Notes: generated by a model from the letters alone, not told the origin. Shown: positions 10,609-23,796, counted from the stretch's first letter. The stretch: DNA of 64,000 bases from Lunularia cruciata (GCA_948567375.1 OX419759.1:56138593-56202592), one strand, 5' to 3'. Numbers and translations: made by a program.

Positions 10609-13600
10609 TAGGATATGAAGAATGTAATCATAGAAGTTTGAGATTGTTCTAGTATTATTTTGAGTTGTTAGTGCCCAGCCAACTCATGCTCATTTAACCA
10701 TTCCTAACTCAACAGTTCGGTTCAAGCGTATGATACAAATACAATCTTTTATAGTTACCTTATTTTTTTTCCTGAGGTTGAGCGAGAGTTATCATTTTAT
10801 AGACATAAATGAATGTTTGAAACTTAGATTTCATCGAGTGTGTTTTATCGTTGTGCGTTTGGGTATGGAAACAAATTTAGTGTAGAACTCGGGAAATCAA
10901 CTAAATGCGAGAAAGAAAAGAATTAGAAATAAGATGATGGGATGACAATGATATCTCCCATTCTATACATGGTTTGGGATACATTTGGGATATTGGGATG
11001 ATGCCAGAAGGTAATTCAAGTGAATGAAACTTCCATCCAGAAACATTTATACATCCTAATCCCATCCATATTACGAAGGAGTAAATTTAGATCAACGATC
11101 GAACCATGCTCAACCTTAAAAGTATTACACCTCAGCATGAAAATCGCATGTGAATATGTGATCCGAGGATACGAGGCTGAAAGAGGTAAAGGGATTCCAT
11201 TGCGTTTATATTTCAAGACGCACGGATCACCCATCTAGCTATAGGACTCGTAATCAATCACAACATCAAGTATGAGAATCGTGGAGTGTAATTCTTACAT
11301 TTATGTACTGGTAGTTTGGTCTGAAACATAGAATTATACTAAATCTCATTAATAGGTGATTAAGATATACGGTTCAAGTAATAATCGTTAAAAATTAGCT
11401 CTTGGGCAAACTTTACCGAAGGAATCAATCAAAATAAGTTAAGCTAAAATATGTTTCATTCAACGATCAATCTAATAATTAACATGCAAGAATAATAATA
11501 GAATTTGACAAGCATGTGAGAAAGCTTTTAGCTAGCATAACTCAACAAAAGAAAGTCGTTGATGAAATAAAGTCGTATACCTCCGCTTATGATCCCGATA
11601 TGACCGTTTCATCCACGCCGGATATAAAGTTCTTCCTTCATATCTTGATTATTAGCTGGAAGAAACGCAACAACTCCTGTGTATGTGCAGCAATGAGTAT
11701 CTATATTTTCCACTTCATTTGTCGGTGAAGCAGCAACCTGTAAGGATTTTTTTCATTTAATTTCCAAAGATCTAATGCTTGTCTAAAACAATTATATCCA
11801 TCTAAATGTACCCTCAAAATACAGATGATTCTTGTAGCTCCTTATCTCCTGTTAAAGGAATGGTAGTGAATTCCACAAAAGGTTGATAAGTTGTTGTACC
11901 TTGATAATGACAAAAGAGACGTTCCTTGGAACGGCCTAACATACGCGCCAATCTACTAATAAAATTTAATCTTAAATTATTATAAATAATCACATACAAC
12001 TATTATTGAAAGACCCGGAAAATATGTCCAGTCAATGGAAAGAGCCTCTATAATCTTATAAATAAATGATTATGCTAATCTGCTTTAAAATTAACCAGGA
12101 AAATATATATAATAGAAAAATGACTCTATAATCTTTTATTATTATCAAGTGATTAGGGTAGAATGATATTGAATGACCATGAATATTCTGTACAATGGAA
12201 AACACCTAAACCTTGAAATATGGAAAATGAAGAAGAGGTAAGGAAAAAAAATTTTAGAACAAATAAAATACGATAGCATTTGAGAAGATGCATTTCCACA
12301 TAAATGACTAATGAAGTCTCCAAATGGAGTTTCAGGAGGTTCAAACTATCGACCAAAAACCTTAGTTTGCAGTTCTAGAGTGATGTAAGATAAAGATATG
12401 GTGTAGGGCAGATTCCTCTCGAGGTTACTATTGGGGCTCAGCCCCATTTTCACCCCTACGTCTTTTCCTTGTACGGCTTGATGGGGGTCTTCCCATCCTG
12501 CATGTTATCACACGCAGTCGCCTTCTTCGTTCTAAAGTTCCAGTTCTTCTTTGCGCAAGATAAAGACATTAGCGTTTGAACTCAAATTATGATTTATGAT
12601 TCTTGATTAGTTCAAAGTTAAGTTAAATTGCTTAATAATAAAATGTTCTTAGATTCTACATTTTTATGCAAAATCTAAGCGCATTTCTCGTTATTATTCA
12701 AGTCCTTTTTCAAGTTCTAAAGTGTAGATTTTATTAATACTAAGTATTCACAAACTTATACACCATGGATGTAACTTTGAAACCAGTAATGTCTTCTTGA
12801 CTCTTATGTTCTTACTCTCACATCGAATACGAACCAGTTCCGAAAGCTAGCTATTACTAAGGTTGAGCCTTATTATACTTATGAGATTTTTAAGCTTATG
12901 GGAAGTTACCTTAAAGTACGTAAGGAGGCACTAGCTAAACATGGGACATGAATTATATACCCTACCTTGCTAATGTGGGATAAGATGAGGTGACTAAACT
13001 TCTAATAGTGTCAAATTTCAGAAAGCATAATATGCATCTTTACTTGGGTGGGTCAAATTTTGATGAAAAGATGAATTTGATACTTGAAAAGTATATTCTC
13101 TTGAATTTTCCCCTATAAAATTATTTCGCTTCATGTATAAAATTTCTTCATATTATATATGTTATTTCAAATAATAATATTCTTTTCCATTTGGCGTGTA
13201 ATCAAGTTTATCTATAATACAACCATAATTATCACAAACTGAAATATGTTTCTGTTGTGAATATGTAAAAATTCTTAGCTTCAGTGTCGTTGTTGAAATT
13301 GATATTGCTTCTTAGATCACTGTTGTTTGTATTGTATATATAATATTGGTATAAAATTATGTAGAAGTATCATAAATTACTATTTAAGTGACTATATAGA
13401 CTCTTCCATGGAAGACATTCTTGATAGAAGACACAAGAAAAGTGTCCCAGATATATTGTAAGTAAAAGAAGATCTTGACAGGTCTTAACTTCAACCTTTA
13501 TGATTCATTCCAGAAATATACCCTTTAATACTAAGAGATCTCTAAATATTATGAGAATATTTGATGAGAATTTTTGAATATCTATTTTTTCTCATTATAA

Positions 13601-13882
13601 GGAACAAACTACACCCTGAATAATATATGATCATTAATCTTACTTACGCGTCTCAATCATAGAAGATGACAATCATTTGGTTTATATATAAGTAGACAAA
13701 AAGGAATATCATTGTTTCTGTAAATGTGGTATATTTTAAGGAGTTTCTACCAATATACATAACAATCCATTGGTAAATCATTTTATTTGTATCAATCAAG
13801 AATTTTATATATAAATATCGCAGTTCATCAGATTAAAATTAGAATATAGATTATAAAAGCTAGTGAGAATACTATGCCTACT
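10609..13882. other. AT-rich intergenic DNA
   Basis: No coding region can be supported. Only short ORFs occur and the sequence is strongly AT-rich from about 11.3 to 13.8 kb. It contains retroposon copy 4. Confidence 0.6.
12387..12566 (-). mobile_element. Short retroposon family, copy 4 (160 bp, 10-bp TSD)
   Basis: A 160-base insert (12397-12556) lies between copies of aagataaaga. It is the reverse-orientation counterpart of copy 3: hairpin ttggggctcagccccat, then cttgtacggcttgatggggg, then tcttcccatcctgc and the cacacgcagtcgcc tail. It extends about 30 bases further at both ends than the other copies, so the true full length may be about 160 bp. Confidence 0.78.
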
Positions 13883-15459
13883 TTATACTCTGCTGCAATC
13901 TTTACGAATGACACCTTTCTTTCCTGTAAGAACACCAATCTGGCCCATCTTCACCATAGACACTCCGAATTCTTTGAGAAACGGTGTGCTTGGATTCGCA
14001 GCAAAGGACTCGACCAGAGAACGGCCAAACGGGTCAGTGATGAGAGCAGAGTCGGAGACGAAAGTGGTCTTATTTGCAAGAACATTTTTATAGTAAAGGC
14101 TGTCAAACACTTGGCCTCCTTTTGTGGGGTCCAGAAGAATATCTTCGTCATTCACTGGTTGATCTTCTGGGCATTTCCTTTTGAGCTGAGCAGCAAATTT
14201 TGGATTCAAAGACGGATCCGTCTTGACAGTGGATGAAAAGTTGTACAAACGGGGCCAGATTACTGTGCAGTGTGTTTCTCCGATTGTGTGTGCACCTGTC
14301 AATGTCCACAAGATCTAGAAACAATCAGGAAAGTGAAATGGAGTGGAGTTCTCACAGTTAAAACAGTATTGCCGCAGTGTAAGGTGGTTTAAGATCTCGT
14401 CAGTGGAGGTCTATTTTCAGCAGACAAACCTTGAGCAACAAGTACCTGATAGTACCACCATATCCTTCGGAGTGAGTCCCGTTGCTTCAAAGTTTTGGAC
14501 AAGCTCAGTGAAGTTCATGAATGGACTGGGAAGGTTGGCCTCTGCCTCTTCTGCGATGGATATCACGCCGTCCCTACGGCCTAAAGGGACAGGAAAGTAA
14601 AGTCCTCTAGTCTGCAAGGAGGTAAATATAGTGCTGGTAAGCGTCTGTGGATGTAAATCATAAGTATACCAATTAGAGCGGGCTAATATGCGAGTTTGAA
14701 CAACGCTATCGGACTTGCACTTACAATGAGAAGCGAATCTCTTGAAGCCAGAGCAACAATGTCAGCACATGAAACAACTCCAGGGCAAATTTTCTCAATT
14801 TCGGATTTGACTTTCTTGATCGCATCAAATCCTTCAAGCGAGTTCTTGTTTGGGGTAGCATCCATCTCAGCCAGATTGTTCGAAGTTGACTCGATCAGTA
14901 CCGAGGCATCGCACCCCTGCAATTCCGGATTGGACAACTGTAAGCAGAAATGAAAGTAGACGTCTGGAGCAGAAAATTTCACGGACATTGGTTCAGTAGC
15001 AGTGAAATAGCTTCTCCTCTGTAGAGGAAATTTCGGATTTGAGAAGTACTTGGGTGTAAAGAATGAAACATAATCAGAAACAGTCAATTCAGGTACTCTT
15101 TATCTGTAAGATTAGTTCAATGGAAAGGCAAGTTCGGCTTAGTGAGAAGAGGTCTGATATTCTCGAAACGACTCATGGTTGCTGCACTCAAGGATTGGTG
15201 TCATTACCCGAACAAAGCAATCGTGGAAGTGCAGACGGACTAGATCTGCTGGAAGATCATCTTCTTTGGAGGTGAGTTTCTTGATCATATTGTAGGCCGT
15301 TATGGTTGCTTTTGGGCAGCTCTTTGCATAATATGATTCTGACAAACCTGGGTGGACTGCACACGGTGAAGCTGCATCTGCTGCAACTGCGAGGGTGATA
15401 ATTAAACCTATTGTCCGTGCAAGCACATGTTCTTGTTTCAATCTGACGAGAGATACCAT
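13883..15459 (-). CDS. Secreted class III peroxidase, four exons
   Basis: Class III peroxidases are haem enzymes of the cell wall and vacuole that oxidise phenolics with hydrogen peroxide. Exons are 15459-15208, 14916-14725, 14611-14446 and 14295-13883, all with GT-AG introns of 291, 113 and 150 bp, giving 340 residues, a normal length. A signal peptide covers about residues 1-30. Distal Arg75 and His79 lie in RLHFHDC and proximal His206 in SGAHTIG. All eight conserved cysteines are visible (48, 81, 86, 128, 134, 213, the RKC site and 337). The three introns match the ancestral land-plant pattern. No stop or frameshift was found, so the gene should be functional. The neighbouring duplicate at 18.6-20.1 kb is broken. 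Confidence 0.93.
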
Positions 15460-16845
15460 TTTTCCTGCGTTGTCAATTGTGTTCAGAATACTGGAGTCAG
15501 AAACTTAATGGTGAGCAATAATCAGTATCGTACTTGTGAATGTGCTAAAATAAAATCACCCTTGTCTATGATAATCAGCTCACAATGCCTCTGATTCAGA
15601 AGAAAAGAGCCACCCTTACATATGTAGAAATGTATGCGTGAGTGTATGATAGACTACTTCTTTGGAAGGTCATGCAAAACCCCCCTGCAATATATTGTAC
15701 CTGTGAAGTTTGCAGTTGTTGACGAGGTTTGGCTTCCTGCTCAACGAACTCGATTATCCACCAGGATATAGATAGCAATTGCCAAATTTGCTGGAGAGAA
15801 GCGCTGCAGATGAAATTAATCTCACAACATTGGCTCTTTATACTCATTGGACAAAATCTGAGTTTAGTACATAATGAATGCCACCGTTACAAACTTATGC
15901 ATGAAGAATCTTAGCCTGTAACCACAGTGATCGTGAAGACATGCCAGACAGCGGAACCAATCCAAAAGATTAAGATAAAGCAGTAAAAAGGTAATGAAAC
16001 AGTTATATAAACTTCAAGAGTTTGATGTTGATAGACACCCTCTGAGAACCTAGTAAACCTGGACATAGCCTTTGGATTACATGTGGTGTGATGGGTGTAA
16101 TGGATACTTCCTCCAGAACCATCTGCAACTGGGGGTACAGTTCATGATCGGCGTTGCTGTAGGTGAAACATTGGGTTGCCAATGTTACAGATGTCAGGAC
16201 TATGGAGAAAATACCGAAATAGGAACGATTCTGGACTCAGGATTTCGAGGAGATGCACTGTACATTGTTCTGTAACTAGTACTTGTGCCGACTCTTGCTA
16301 AACTATATACAAATATACCTGTTCAACTACCCTATCTCAAAACTGCTTCAAAATCTGATGATAAAGATCATCAGATTGGATGTGTATGAAGTGCACACAT
16401 AACGACTAATTGTAGCGTGTTTTTGAAGTACTTCGAATGAACTGTATGTTTCTGAAGTTCACGTTAGTGTTATGAGGAAATATATGAAAAAGCATGTACT
16501 TCTGGCTTTGACATCGATCTGGATGGTATTCTGTGATTGATCCATTACTTAGATTATTTATTCGATCCGGACATTTTTAATAGAGAAGAAGTTATCGATT
16601 GACAAAACAGAAGTTCGACCCAGCTGATTCTTGAACTTCAACCTTTCTGCTGATTGTGGGTGGAATAGTATGTAGATACATTCGGGTCTCCGTAAGATAG
16701 CTCCTCAACGTTTCACAAACTACAGAACTATCCCTGAATTCATTGGGTATATGTCTTGACTGAATTTCACATCGAAGTCAATACTGAACTGGTCAAAAGA
16801 GAGAGGTTGTCGGAAGCTGGTCGCAGAGGATGATCGACGGGAAGA

Positions 16846-17740
16846 TTCAAGCACGCTGTCCCTCGACTGCGCAGATCGATAGGTAATCGCTGCTCGGTCA
16901 CCCGCCTCATGCTCTGCCCTCCACATGATTTCTCAAGACTCCCTCACTTCCGCAGAGGGGCCAAAGTCGAAACTCTACGCTTCGAGTGGACGTGCCTTCC
17001 ACATGTTACCACGGGTCCTCAAGGAGAGCTCAACTTCACAATCTCACACCCCTGCTAGGGTTACAGGAGTACGTCCCCCAGGTGCTAGAGCTTCGGCAAA
17101 CCTGACTTCAATATACTCTGGTGTGCAATCTGCATTAATCATGGTTCTTACGGAATGAACATAGGCAATATGTCGGATTTATAGGAGACGAAATGTGTTC
17201 AGTTCACTTCGAAATGTTCTACCTCATTGTAGACTTATATGGTGAGCACATTGATCCTCAAAAGCATATGCTCACACACCAATCCTGTCTAACCGAAAAT
17301 AACTTCTAATCAAAAGGGACTTCAGGTAAGCGTTAGGCATCCTTGTTGCCCTAATGAATGCAATTTGTTGATTTTATCTTGATTCAAACGTGGAAATATG
17401 GTAATGTGGTAGGTATACTAATACGAGTTTTACGTCATATTTTCAATTCAAGTTAGGTATTTCTCCACACTAACCCCGGAAGCTAGACAATGGACGATTT
17501 TGTGATTCCAGAACTTGAACTATAAGTGAAAACAAATCTAAAGTTTGATCTACTAGATCCCTTTGCGCAGGCTCCAGCATCTGGGTAGTGTAACGGTCGC
17601 CTGTAACTCGAGTGGGAGTGTGAGAATGTAAAACTGGAGCTGTCCTTGCAGACCTGTTGTAATATGTGGAAGGCAAGTCAGGCGGGTAACTGAGCAGCAA
17701 CTACCTTCCTGCATAGTTGAAGGATAGCGTGTTTAAACGT
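16846..17740. repeat. Foldback (inverted repeat) in unit 1
   Basis: The plus arm (about 16846-17090, starting near aagcacgctgtccctcgac) is matched in reverse orientation at about 17570-17740. Shared landmarks include ccttccacatgttac and the stretch ending gttacagg. The spacer is about 480 bp. The inner arm lacks part of the outer one. No transposase ORF is seen. Confidence 0.65.
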
Positions 17741-18558
17741 TTTTCCGTCGATCATCTTATCGAAGCAACTTTTAGCAATTTCTCTCTAAATATCGTTTTG
17801 CGAAAGTTATGCCGGTTGATTGTCTAACAGCTTTGATGCCGCTCTGCAAGTGTAGTTTGGGTTTCGTTGTGCTTACTGATGATTTTCGTGACAGCCTTCC
17901 GGTTTACTGCCAGCTTGCTGTAATACAGAAACGACTCCTGTAAATCTAACACAATCATGAATACCTTCTTACACAAATTCATAGAGTAGAAGTTGCCCAA
18001 TGTGAGCATGCATCAATTCTATGATGGTGCCTAGCTTCAAGCCCAAGCTTCTCAAGTGCATGGTAGAAAGACACAGTGATAGCTATTGCCCTGTCCTGGC
18101 GCGGAAGAGCGCGCAGAGGTGTCATCAATTATGCCTTCTGATCATTTGAAAGTTGACTCGAAATTTAAAATTCCGATGCATTCTTCGTATTTCAAGACAA
18201 CATGAAATTTGCAAGTAGGAGTGGGTGTGACGATTATACATCAGACAACCATAACATATGGTGTCAAGATTATTTTAGCTTATCATCTCTCAGGTGCTCT
18301 GTTTGATTGGGATAGAACCATTTTATTGACAAGAGTCACTGACTCAAATGTACAGAAAATATGGAGATGAAACTTCATATGGATAGTTCCAATAATATTC
18401 CTTTTAGCTTCAGCTGTAGATCCTCTGAGGAGACAGACCAACACTGTAGCCAGTGCCTGCAATACTCAAAATCAGGTCCACATGTAAGAAACGGGATACA
18501 GTACAAAGAGTGAAATTAAGAACTATGCAACCGCAGGAATATGAAAACTATGCCTACG

Positions 18559-20138
18559 TTACACACTGCTGCAAACTTTACGAATGGCACCTTTCTTTCC
18601 TGTAAGAACACCAATCTGGTCCATCTTCACCATAGACACTCCGAATTCTTTGAGAAACAGTGTGCTTGGATTCGCAGCAAAGGACTCGACCAGAGAACGG
18701 CCAAACGGGTCAGTGATGAGAGCAGAGTCGGAGAAGAAAGTGGTCTTATTTGCAAGAATATTTTTATAGTAAAGGCTATCAAATACTTGGCCTCCTTTTG
18801 TGGGGTCCAGAAGAATATCTTCGTCATTTACCGGTTGATCCTCTGGGCATTTCTTCTTGAGCTGAGCAGCAAATTTTGGATTCAAAGACGGATCCGTATT
18901 GAGAGTGGACGAAAAGTTGTACAAACGGGGCCAGATTACTGTGCAGTGTGTATCTCCAATTGTATGTGCACCTGTCAATGTCCACAAGATCTAGAAATAA
19001 TCAGGAAAGTGAAATGGAGTGGAGTCCTCACAGTTAAAACAGTATTGCTGCAGTGTACGGTCGTTCTAGATCTAGTCAGTGGAGGTCTATTTGTAAGAGA
19101 CAAATCCTTGAGCAACAAGTACCTGATACTACCACCATCTCCTTCGGAGTGAGTCCCTTTGCTTCAAAGTTTTGGACAAGCTCAGTGAAGTCCATGAATG
19201 GACTGGGAAGATTGGCCTCTGCCTCTTCTGCGATGGATATCACGCCGTCCCTACGGCCGAAAGGGACAGGAAAGTAAAGTCCTCTATTCTGGAAGGACGT
19301 AAATTTAGTGCTGGTAATCTGTGGATGTAAATCACAAATATACCGATTAGATCGAGCTAATATGCGAGTGTAAACAACGCTATCGGACTTGCAATTACAA
19401 TAAGAACCGAATCTCTTGAAGCCAGAGCAACAATGTCAGCTCATGAAACAACTCCAGGGCAAATTTCCTCAATTTCGGATTTGACTTTCTTGATCACATC
19501 AAATCGTTAAAGTGAGTTCTTGTTTGGGGTAGCATCCATCTCAGCCACATTGCTAGAAGTTGACTCGATCAGTACCGAGGCATCGCACCCCTGCTTTTGC
19601 GGATTGAGCAGAAATGAAAGTAAACGTCTGGAGCACCGACGTTTACAAAAATTTCCCGCACATTGGTTCACTAGCGTATGAAATAGCTTCTCCTCTGTAG
19701 AGAAAATTTCGTATTTGAGAAGTACTTGGTGTAAAGATGAGGGTTATCAGAAACAGTCAATGCTGGTACTGTTTATGTGTATGATTAGTTCAACGGAATG
19801 GGAAGTTCGGCTTAGTAGGAAGAGGTCTGATATCGTCGAAACTGCTCAAGGTTGTTGCACTCGAGGATTGGTGTTATTACCCGAACAAAGCAATCGTGGA
19901 AGTGTAGACGGATTAGATCTGCTGGAAAATCATCTTCTTTGGAGGTGAGTTTCTTGATCGCATTGTAGGCCGTAATGGTTGCATTTGGGCAACTCTCAGT
20001 ATAATACGACTCTGACAAACCTGGGTGGACTGGATACGCTGCAGTTGCATCTGCTGCAACTGTTGCGATGGTGATAAGCAAACCCTACACGATAGTCCGT
20101 GCAAGTATATGTGCTTGTTTCAATCTTAGAGATACCAT
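18559..20138 (-). pseudogene. Class III peroxidase duplicate with three premature stops
   Basis: Exons align with the intact copy as 20138-19881, 19590-19399, 19288-19123 and 18971-18559. Breaks: TAG at codon 18 (20087-20085), created by a 6-base insertion in the signal peptide; TAA at 19509-19507 where the intact copy has Glu112; and TGA at 19443-19441 where it has Cys134, a disulphide cysteine. The exon 2 donor has weakened from GTAAGT to GTAATT. Exons 3 and 4 remain open, including the proximal-His motif and terminal Cys, so loss of function looks fairly recent. Confidence 0.88.
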
Positions 20139-20306
20139 TTTTCCTGCGATGTCAATTTAGTTTAAAATGGTGGAGTCAGACACTGATGGTAAGCAAACCT
20201 ATCGGCCATGCAAGTACATTTGTTCTAATCGTAGAGATACCATTTGGCCTGCGTAGTCAATTTAGCCTCGAATGCTGGAGTCAGAAACGTAAGGTAACTT
20301 AAGGTA

Positions 20307-21185
20307 ATCAAGCACACTGTCCCTCGTTTGCGTAGAGCGAGAGGTAAATGTTACCCGGCCACCCGCCTCACGCTGTGTCCTTCACATTATTTCCCTATAC
20401 GCCACTCACATACGTGGAGGAGCCTAGACTGGAAATTCCACGCTCCGACTGGACTTGACTTGCACATGTTACTACCGATCCTGAAGGCAGCTACACCTTC
20501 ACAATCTCACCCCCGTTAGGATTACAGGAAGACGACCAAGATGAACATAGTGATATCTAGTTCTTCTGATATCGATCAAGTTGGTAACTATATTTAGAAT
20601 CGCTATGTAAACTGTGGTATATGATTACGGAACGATTGATCACCAGTTGGAGCTGGTTGAATTTTACGAGAGAACTATCGTTCACAGAGAATGTGATCCG
20701 TATACATGTAGGTAAGCTTTAGGTTTGCTTGTTGCCCTAATGAATGCAATTTGTCGATTTTATCCCGATTTAAATATGTAAAAGTGGGTGTGTGGTGGTT
20801 GTACTATGTCATATCTCAATCCAAATTAAGTGTTTCTCCACACTAACTTCGGAACCTAGACAATGAACATACGTGATTCCAGCACTTGAAATTTTGAGTG
20901 AAGATGAAGCCACAGTTTAATCTAGTAAAATCCTCTTTTTGCAGGCTCTAGCGTCTTGGTGGAGTAGTGGCCGCTTGTAAACCGAGTGGAAGAATGAGAG
21001 TGTGAAGCTGGAGCTGCTCTTGAGGACCAGTGTGGAAGAAATGCCCATTCGAATCCTGGAGTTTCCGCTGGCCTCCTCCGGGGAAGTGTAAGGGATTTGA
21101 CAAGATGGAGAGTACATCGTCAGTGGGGTGACCGAGCAGCGATTGCCTCCCGCTCTGCGCAGTCGAAGGACAGCGTGCTATCAAT
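20307..21185. repeat. Foldback (inverted repeat) in unit 2
   Basis: The plus arm (about 20307-20535) is matched in reverse at about 20945-21185 with a spacer near 410 bp. The inner arm is closest to the outer arm of unit 1: both share agcacgctgtcc, tcgactgcgcag and aatcgctgctcggtcaccc. The structure therefore predates the duplication. A 78-codon minus-strand frame in the inner arm has no recognisable domain. Confidence 0.65.
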
Positions 21186-21824
21186 GTTTCCCATCGATCA
21201 TTTTCTCTTCGGCAACTCTTCTTTTGCGCACATTAGTTGCCCGTCTAACACCATTGACGCCGCCCTGCAAGTGTAGTTCTGATTTCGTCGTTAGAGTGTA
21301 GTTCCGATATCGTCGTGTTCATTGATAATTTCCATGACAGTCTATTGCTTTGCTACCACGTTGCTGTACGACTGAAACTACTCTTGTGAATCCAATGCAA
21401 TCACAAATGCCTTCTCACACAAGTTCAGGAGTATCATGATCACATAATTCTTCAAAAGAATCGTTACAATCAAATGCTGGACAACATCATACCTTCGGCT
21501 GGAACATCAAATTCTATATCAAGTATTCAAATCAGAGTTTACTCATCAACACCATCAATGTTGTAGTAAGATAGTTGTAAAGGCTCCGAGGATATAAATC
21601 CGGTGTATATACCCTTGCCTTACAGATGTGATGGAGCACTTTTCTTCAACAATTATGTGAAGCGATTCTTTAAAATCGTGTCTGAGAAGGCATTCATAAC
21701 GGTCTGATATTAAAGAGTTCATTTTATTTCATACAGTAACATGTAGGCAGAACAGACGGGAGTCACGGAAACGTAACCTTGGCGATCTAGATTCCCATGC
21801 CAGCTGCTGCTAAGTTGACACTAT

Positions 21825-21881
21825 TGTGAGAGAAGGCGACCGCGTAGGAAAAACGAAGGATGGGAAGAAGTGTGAGAGAAG
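21825..21881 (+). mobile_element. Short retroposon family, copy 5 (35-bp core, 11-bp TSD)
   Basis: The core gcgaccgcgtaggaaaaa plus cgaaggatgggaagaa (21836-21870) lies between exact copies of tgtgagagaag. It is the shortest member and is truncated just before the gacccc block where copies 1 and 2 begin. Confidence 0.75.
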
Positions 21882-23796
21882 TATGTAAACAGAAGAAGTA
21901 CTTCTCTGTAATATTTTCAACAAGACTAAGAACTGGAACAACCTGCAGTATAGCAGAAATAAACACTTCTGTTGTTTATAATGGTAATTGATTGATGATT
22001 GTCGAGCTCAATATCTTTTGGGACCCAGGTCGGGAGACAACCATCTTTGGTATGGAGACACCTTTTCTCAATCGTATGATAGTTTTAATGTTTAATTTCG
22101 AAAAATAATTCTTTTCTTTTATATTATTTTTTCAAATTTAATTAAAAAATAACACGAAATTTTTATAGATCACATTGGCTTTTAAAAAAAAATAAAAAAA
22201 ATAAAAAAATATAGTTATCTTAAAGTGAGAATTTGAACTAATTGAGGAAAAGCTTTGCCCGAGGTCAGGCTGGAATCATGAACACAATTCTATATACATT
22301 ATGTTCATAATCGAATTTTTGTAAATGCGATCCGATTGATATAATAACTAAAGGGTATCTCCCGAGCCAAAGAGGGAGGTCTCCTGACCGGCTCCTATCT
22401 TTTATACAAAATGAACAGAGTTCCCCATTCAGTTCATTCTCATAATTTGGTCAAGTTACATTGGTGTTGGCCCGTTATTTTGTCCATTCATCAAGAATAC
22501 TTCTGCTTCTCGCTTATCTTCGAGCCTTGTAAGAGTCAACCCATTTCTATTAATTTCTATTGCTATTGGATGGTCCAATTTTGATAAAATATTTTAATGT
22601 TCAATATCTTTATCATATATTGGACACAATCCAGAACAGGATGGCTAAACTAATAATGACGTGATGCTGATTTTCATTGTTGCTCTCCACTTGTTTGTGT
22701 ATGTGGAATGTGTTCACTTTACAAACATGAAAAGTTTCACCGTCTCATACACGGAATAATTAGTTGGTGAGAGAAATGTGTGATGTAAAACATACCCACC
22801 ACTTATGTTGCTTTTAGGTATGTGTGACAGTGAAAAGTGCATTCCATTTAGTAATTAAGGATAAGAGATTCTGAAGTTGCATTTGACCTTTAATTCTCTT
22901 GTGGATATGCTTTTCGCATTCCTCATAGATGAATATTATTATAGTACTTGTAGTTAAGTCTGCACTAGATTCTTGGACAAGATTATGATATTAACCTTAC
23001 TATCCTTAATATAGCATTCTTGAAAGGGTGCTTGCAATTCAAAAACTTGTACCAGATTAAACTAGGTCCCATATGGACTTGACCATGTGTACATAGTTCT
23101 AGATACCTACACTCATGAGATCATTGATCTGCTGACGGAATGTTATATGATGTATATCTCTATCATTACTATATATAGCAAGAGATTTATGCCAGTTTTA
23201 TATATTTTTAATAAATTCTACAGAAAACTGCTTTTACATCATTATATTTTGTGTCAAGAAGTATTTGTTGAGTTATAGACATGTATAGATAGTAGTAATT
23301 CCAAATATTTTATCTCTAGATTTCATTTTGATTATTTTTGCTTATTGTATTCCAAGTCCTATACTCTAAAATATGGAATAAATAAATAATTAAAGCAAAG
23401 AACTAAGTAGATATGTGTGATAATTTTAAATATTTGACTTGTAAAATAAATATGAATATTCCTTTCACTGGATATCATGATAATTGTAATAATATCAATT
23501 AAAAAGTTGGACCTAATTTCAATAATTTGAGAGCAATCCATAGATAATATAGAGCTAATAAGAATATTTATTTCTACAATCAGACCTTAGCCGTAAATAT
23601 CATTTTAGATATAAAATTTGTTTATTTTTATGTTATATTTATAAAATTTGAATTCAATGATAATAATAAAATAAAATATTTGTAATAAATCATGTTTGTA
23701 AAATACCTATGACCAGATTATACATTACATTGAATGGAAATTCTAAATCACCTCTTTAGATAAAAGTTAATAAAAGTTATTATAAGTGAATCTTAT
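21882..23796. other. AT-rich DNA without a gene
   Basis: Long A/T runs (for example around 22185-22210) and short ORFs only. No repeat termini were identified. Confidence 0.6.

Larger units (their letters stand above)
13870..17995. repeat. Segmental duplication, unit 1
   Basis: This stretch aligns in the same order with 18545-21428: peroxidase exons and introns, the region upstream of the peroxidase, a pair of inverted arms, then a block near 17740-17995 (ctgcaagtgtagtt and following). Unit 1 is longer, mainly from extra sequence between about 15.5 and 16.8 kb. The terminal block gives a 61-codon minus-strand frame that is broken in unit 2 and that I do not recognise. Confidence 0.8.
18545..21428. 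repeat. Segmental duplication, unit 2
   Basis: This is the second unit of the tandem duplication; see 13870-17995. Exon lengths of the peroxidase copy are preserved (192, 166 and 413 nt for exons 2-4), and landmarks such as gttgccctaatgaatgcaat and ctccacactaac recur. Confidence 0.8.

Noticed and set aside
13863..14236. Plus-strand ORFs overlapping peroxidase exon 4 (and their equivalents at 18.5-19.1 kb)
   Set aside because: They are antisense shadows of the conserved peroxidase exon and mirror its codons.
21036..21060. tRNA T-arm (cattcgaatcctgg)
   Set aside because: No A box at tRNA distance and no acceptor stem; the match lies inside the foldback arm.
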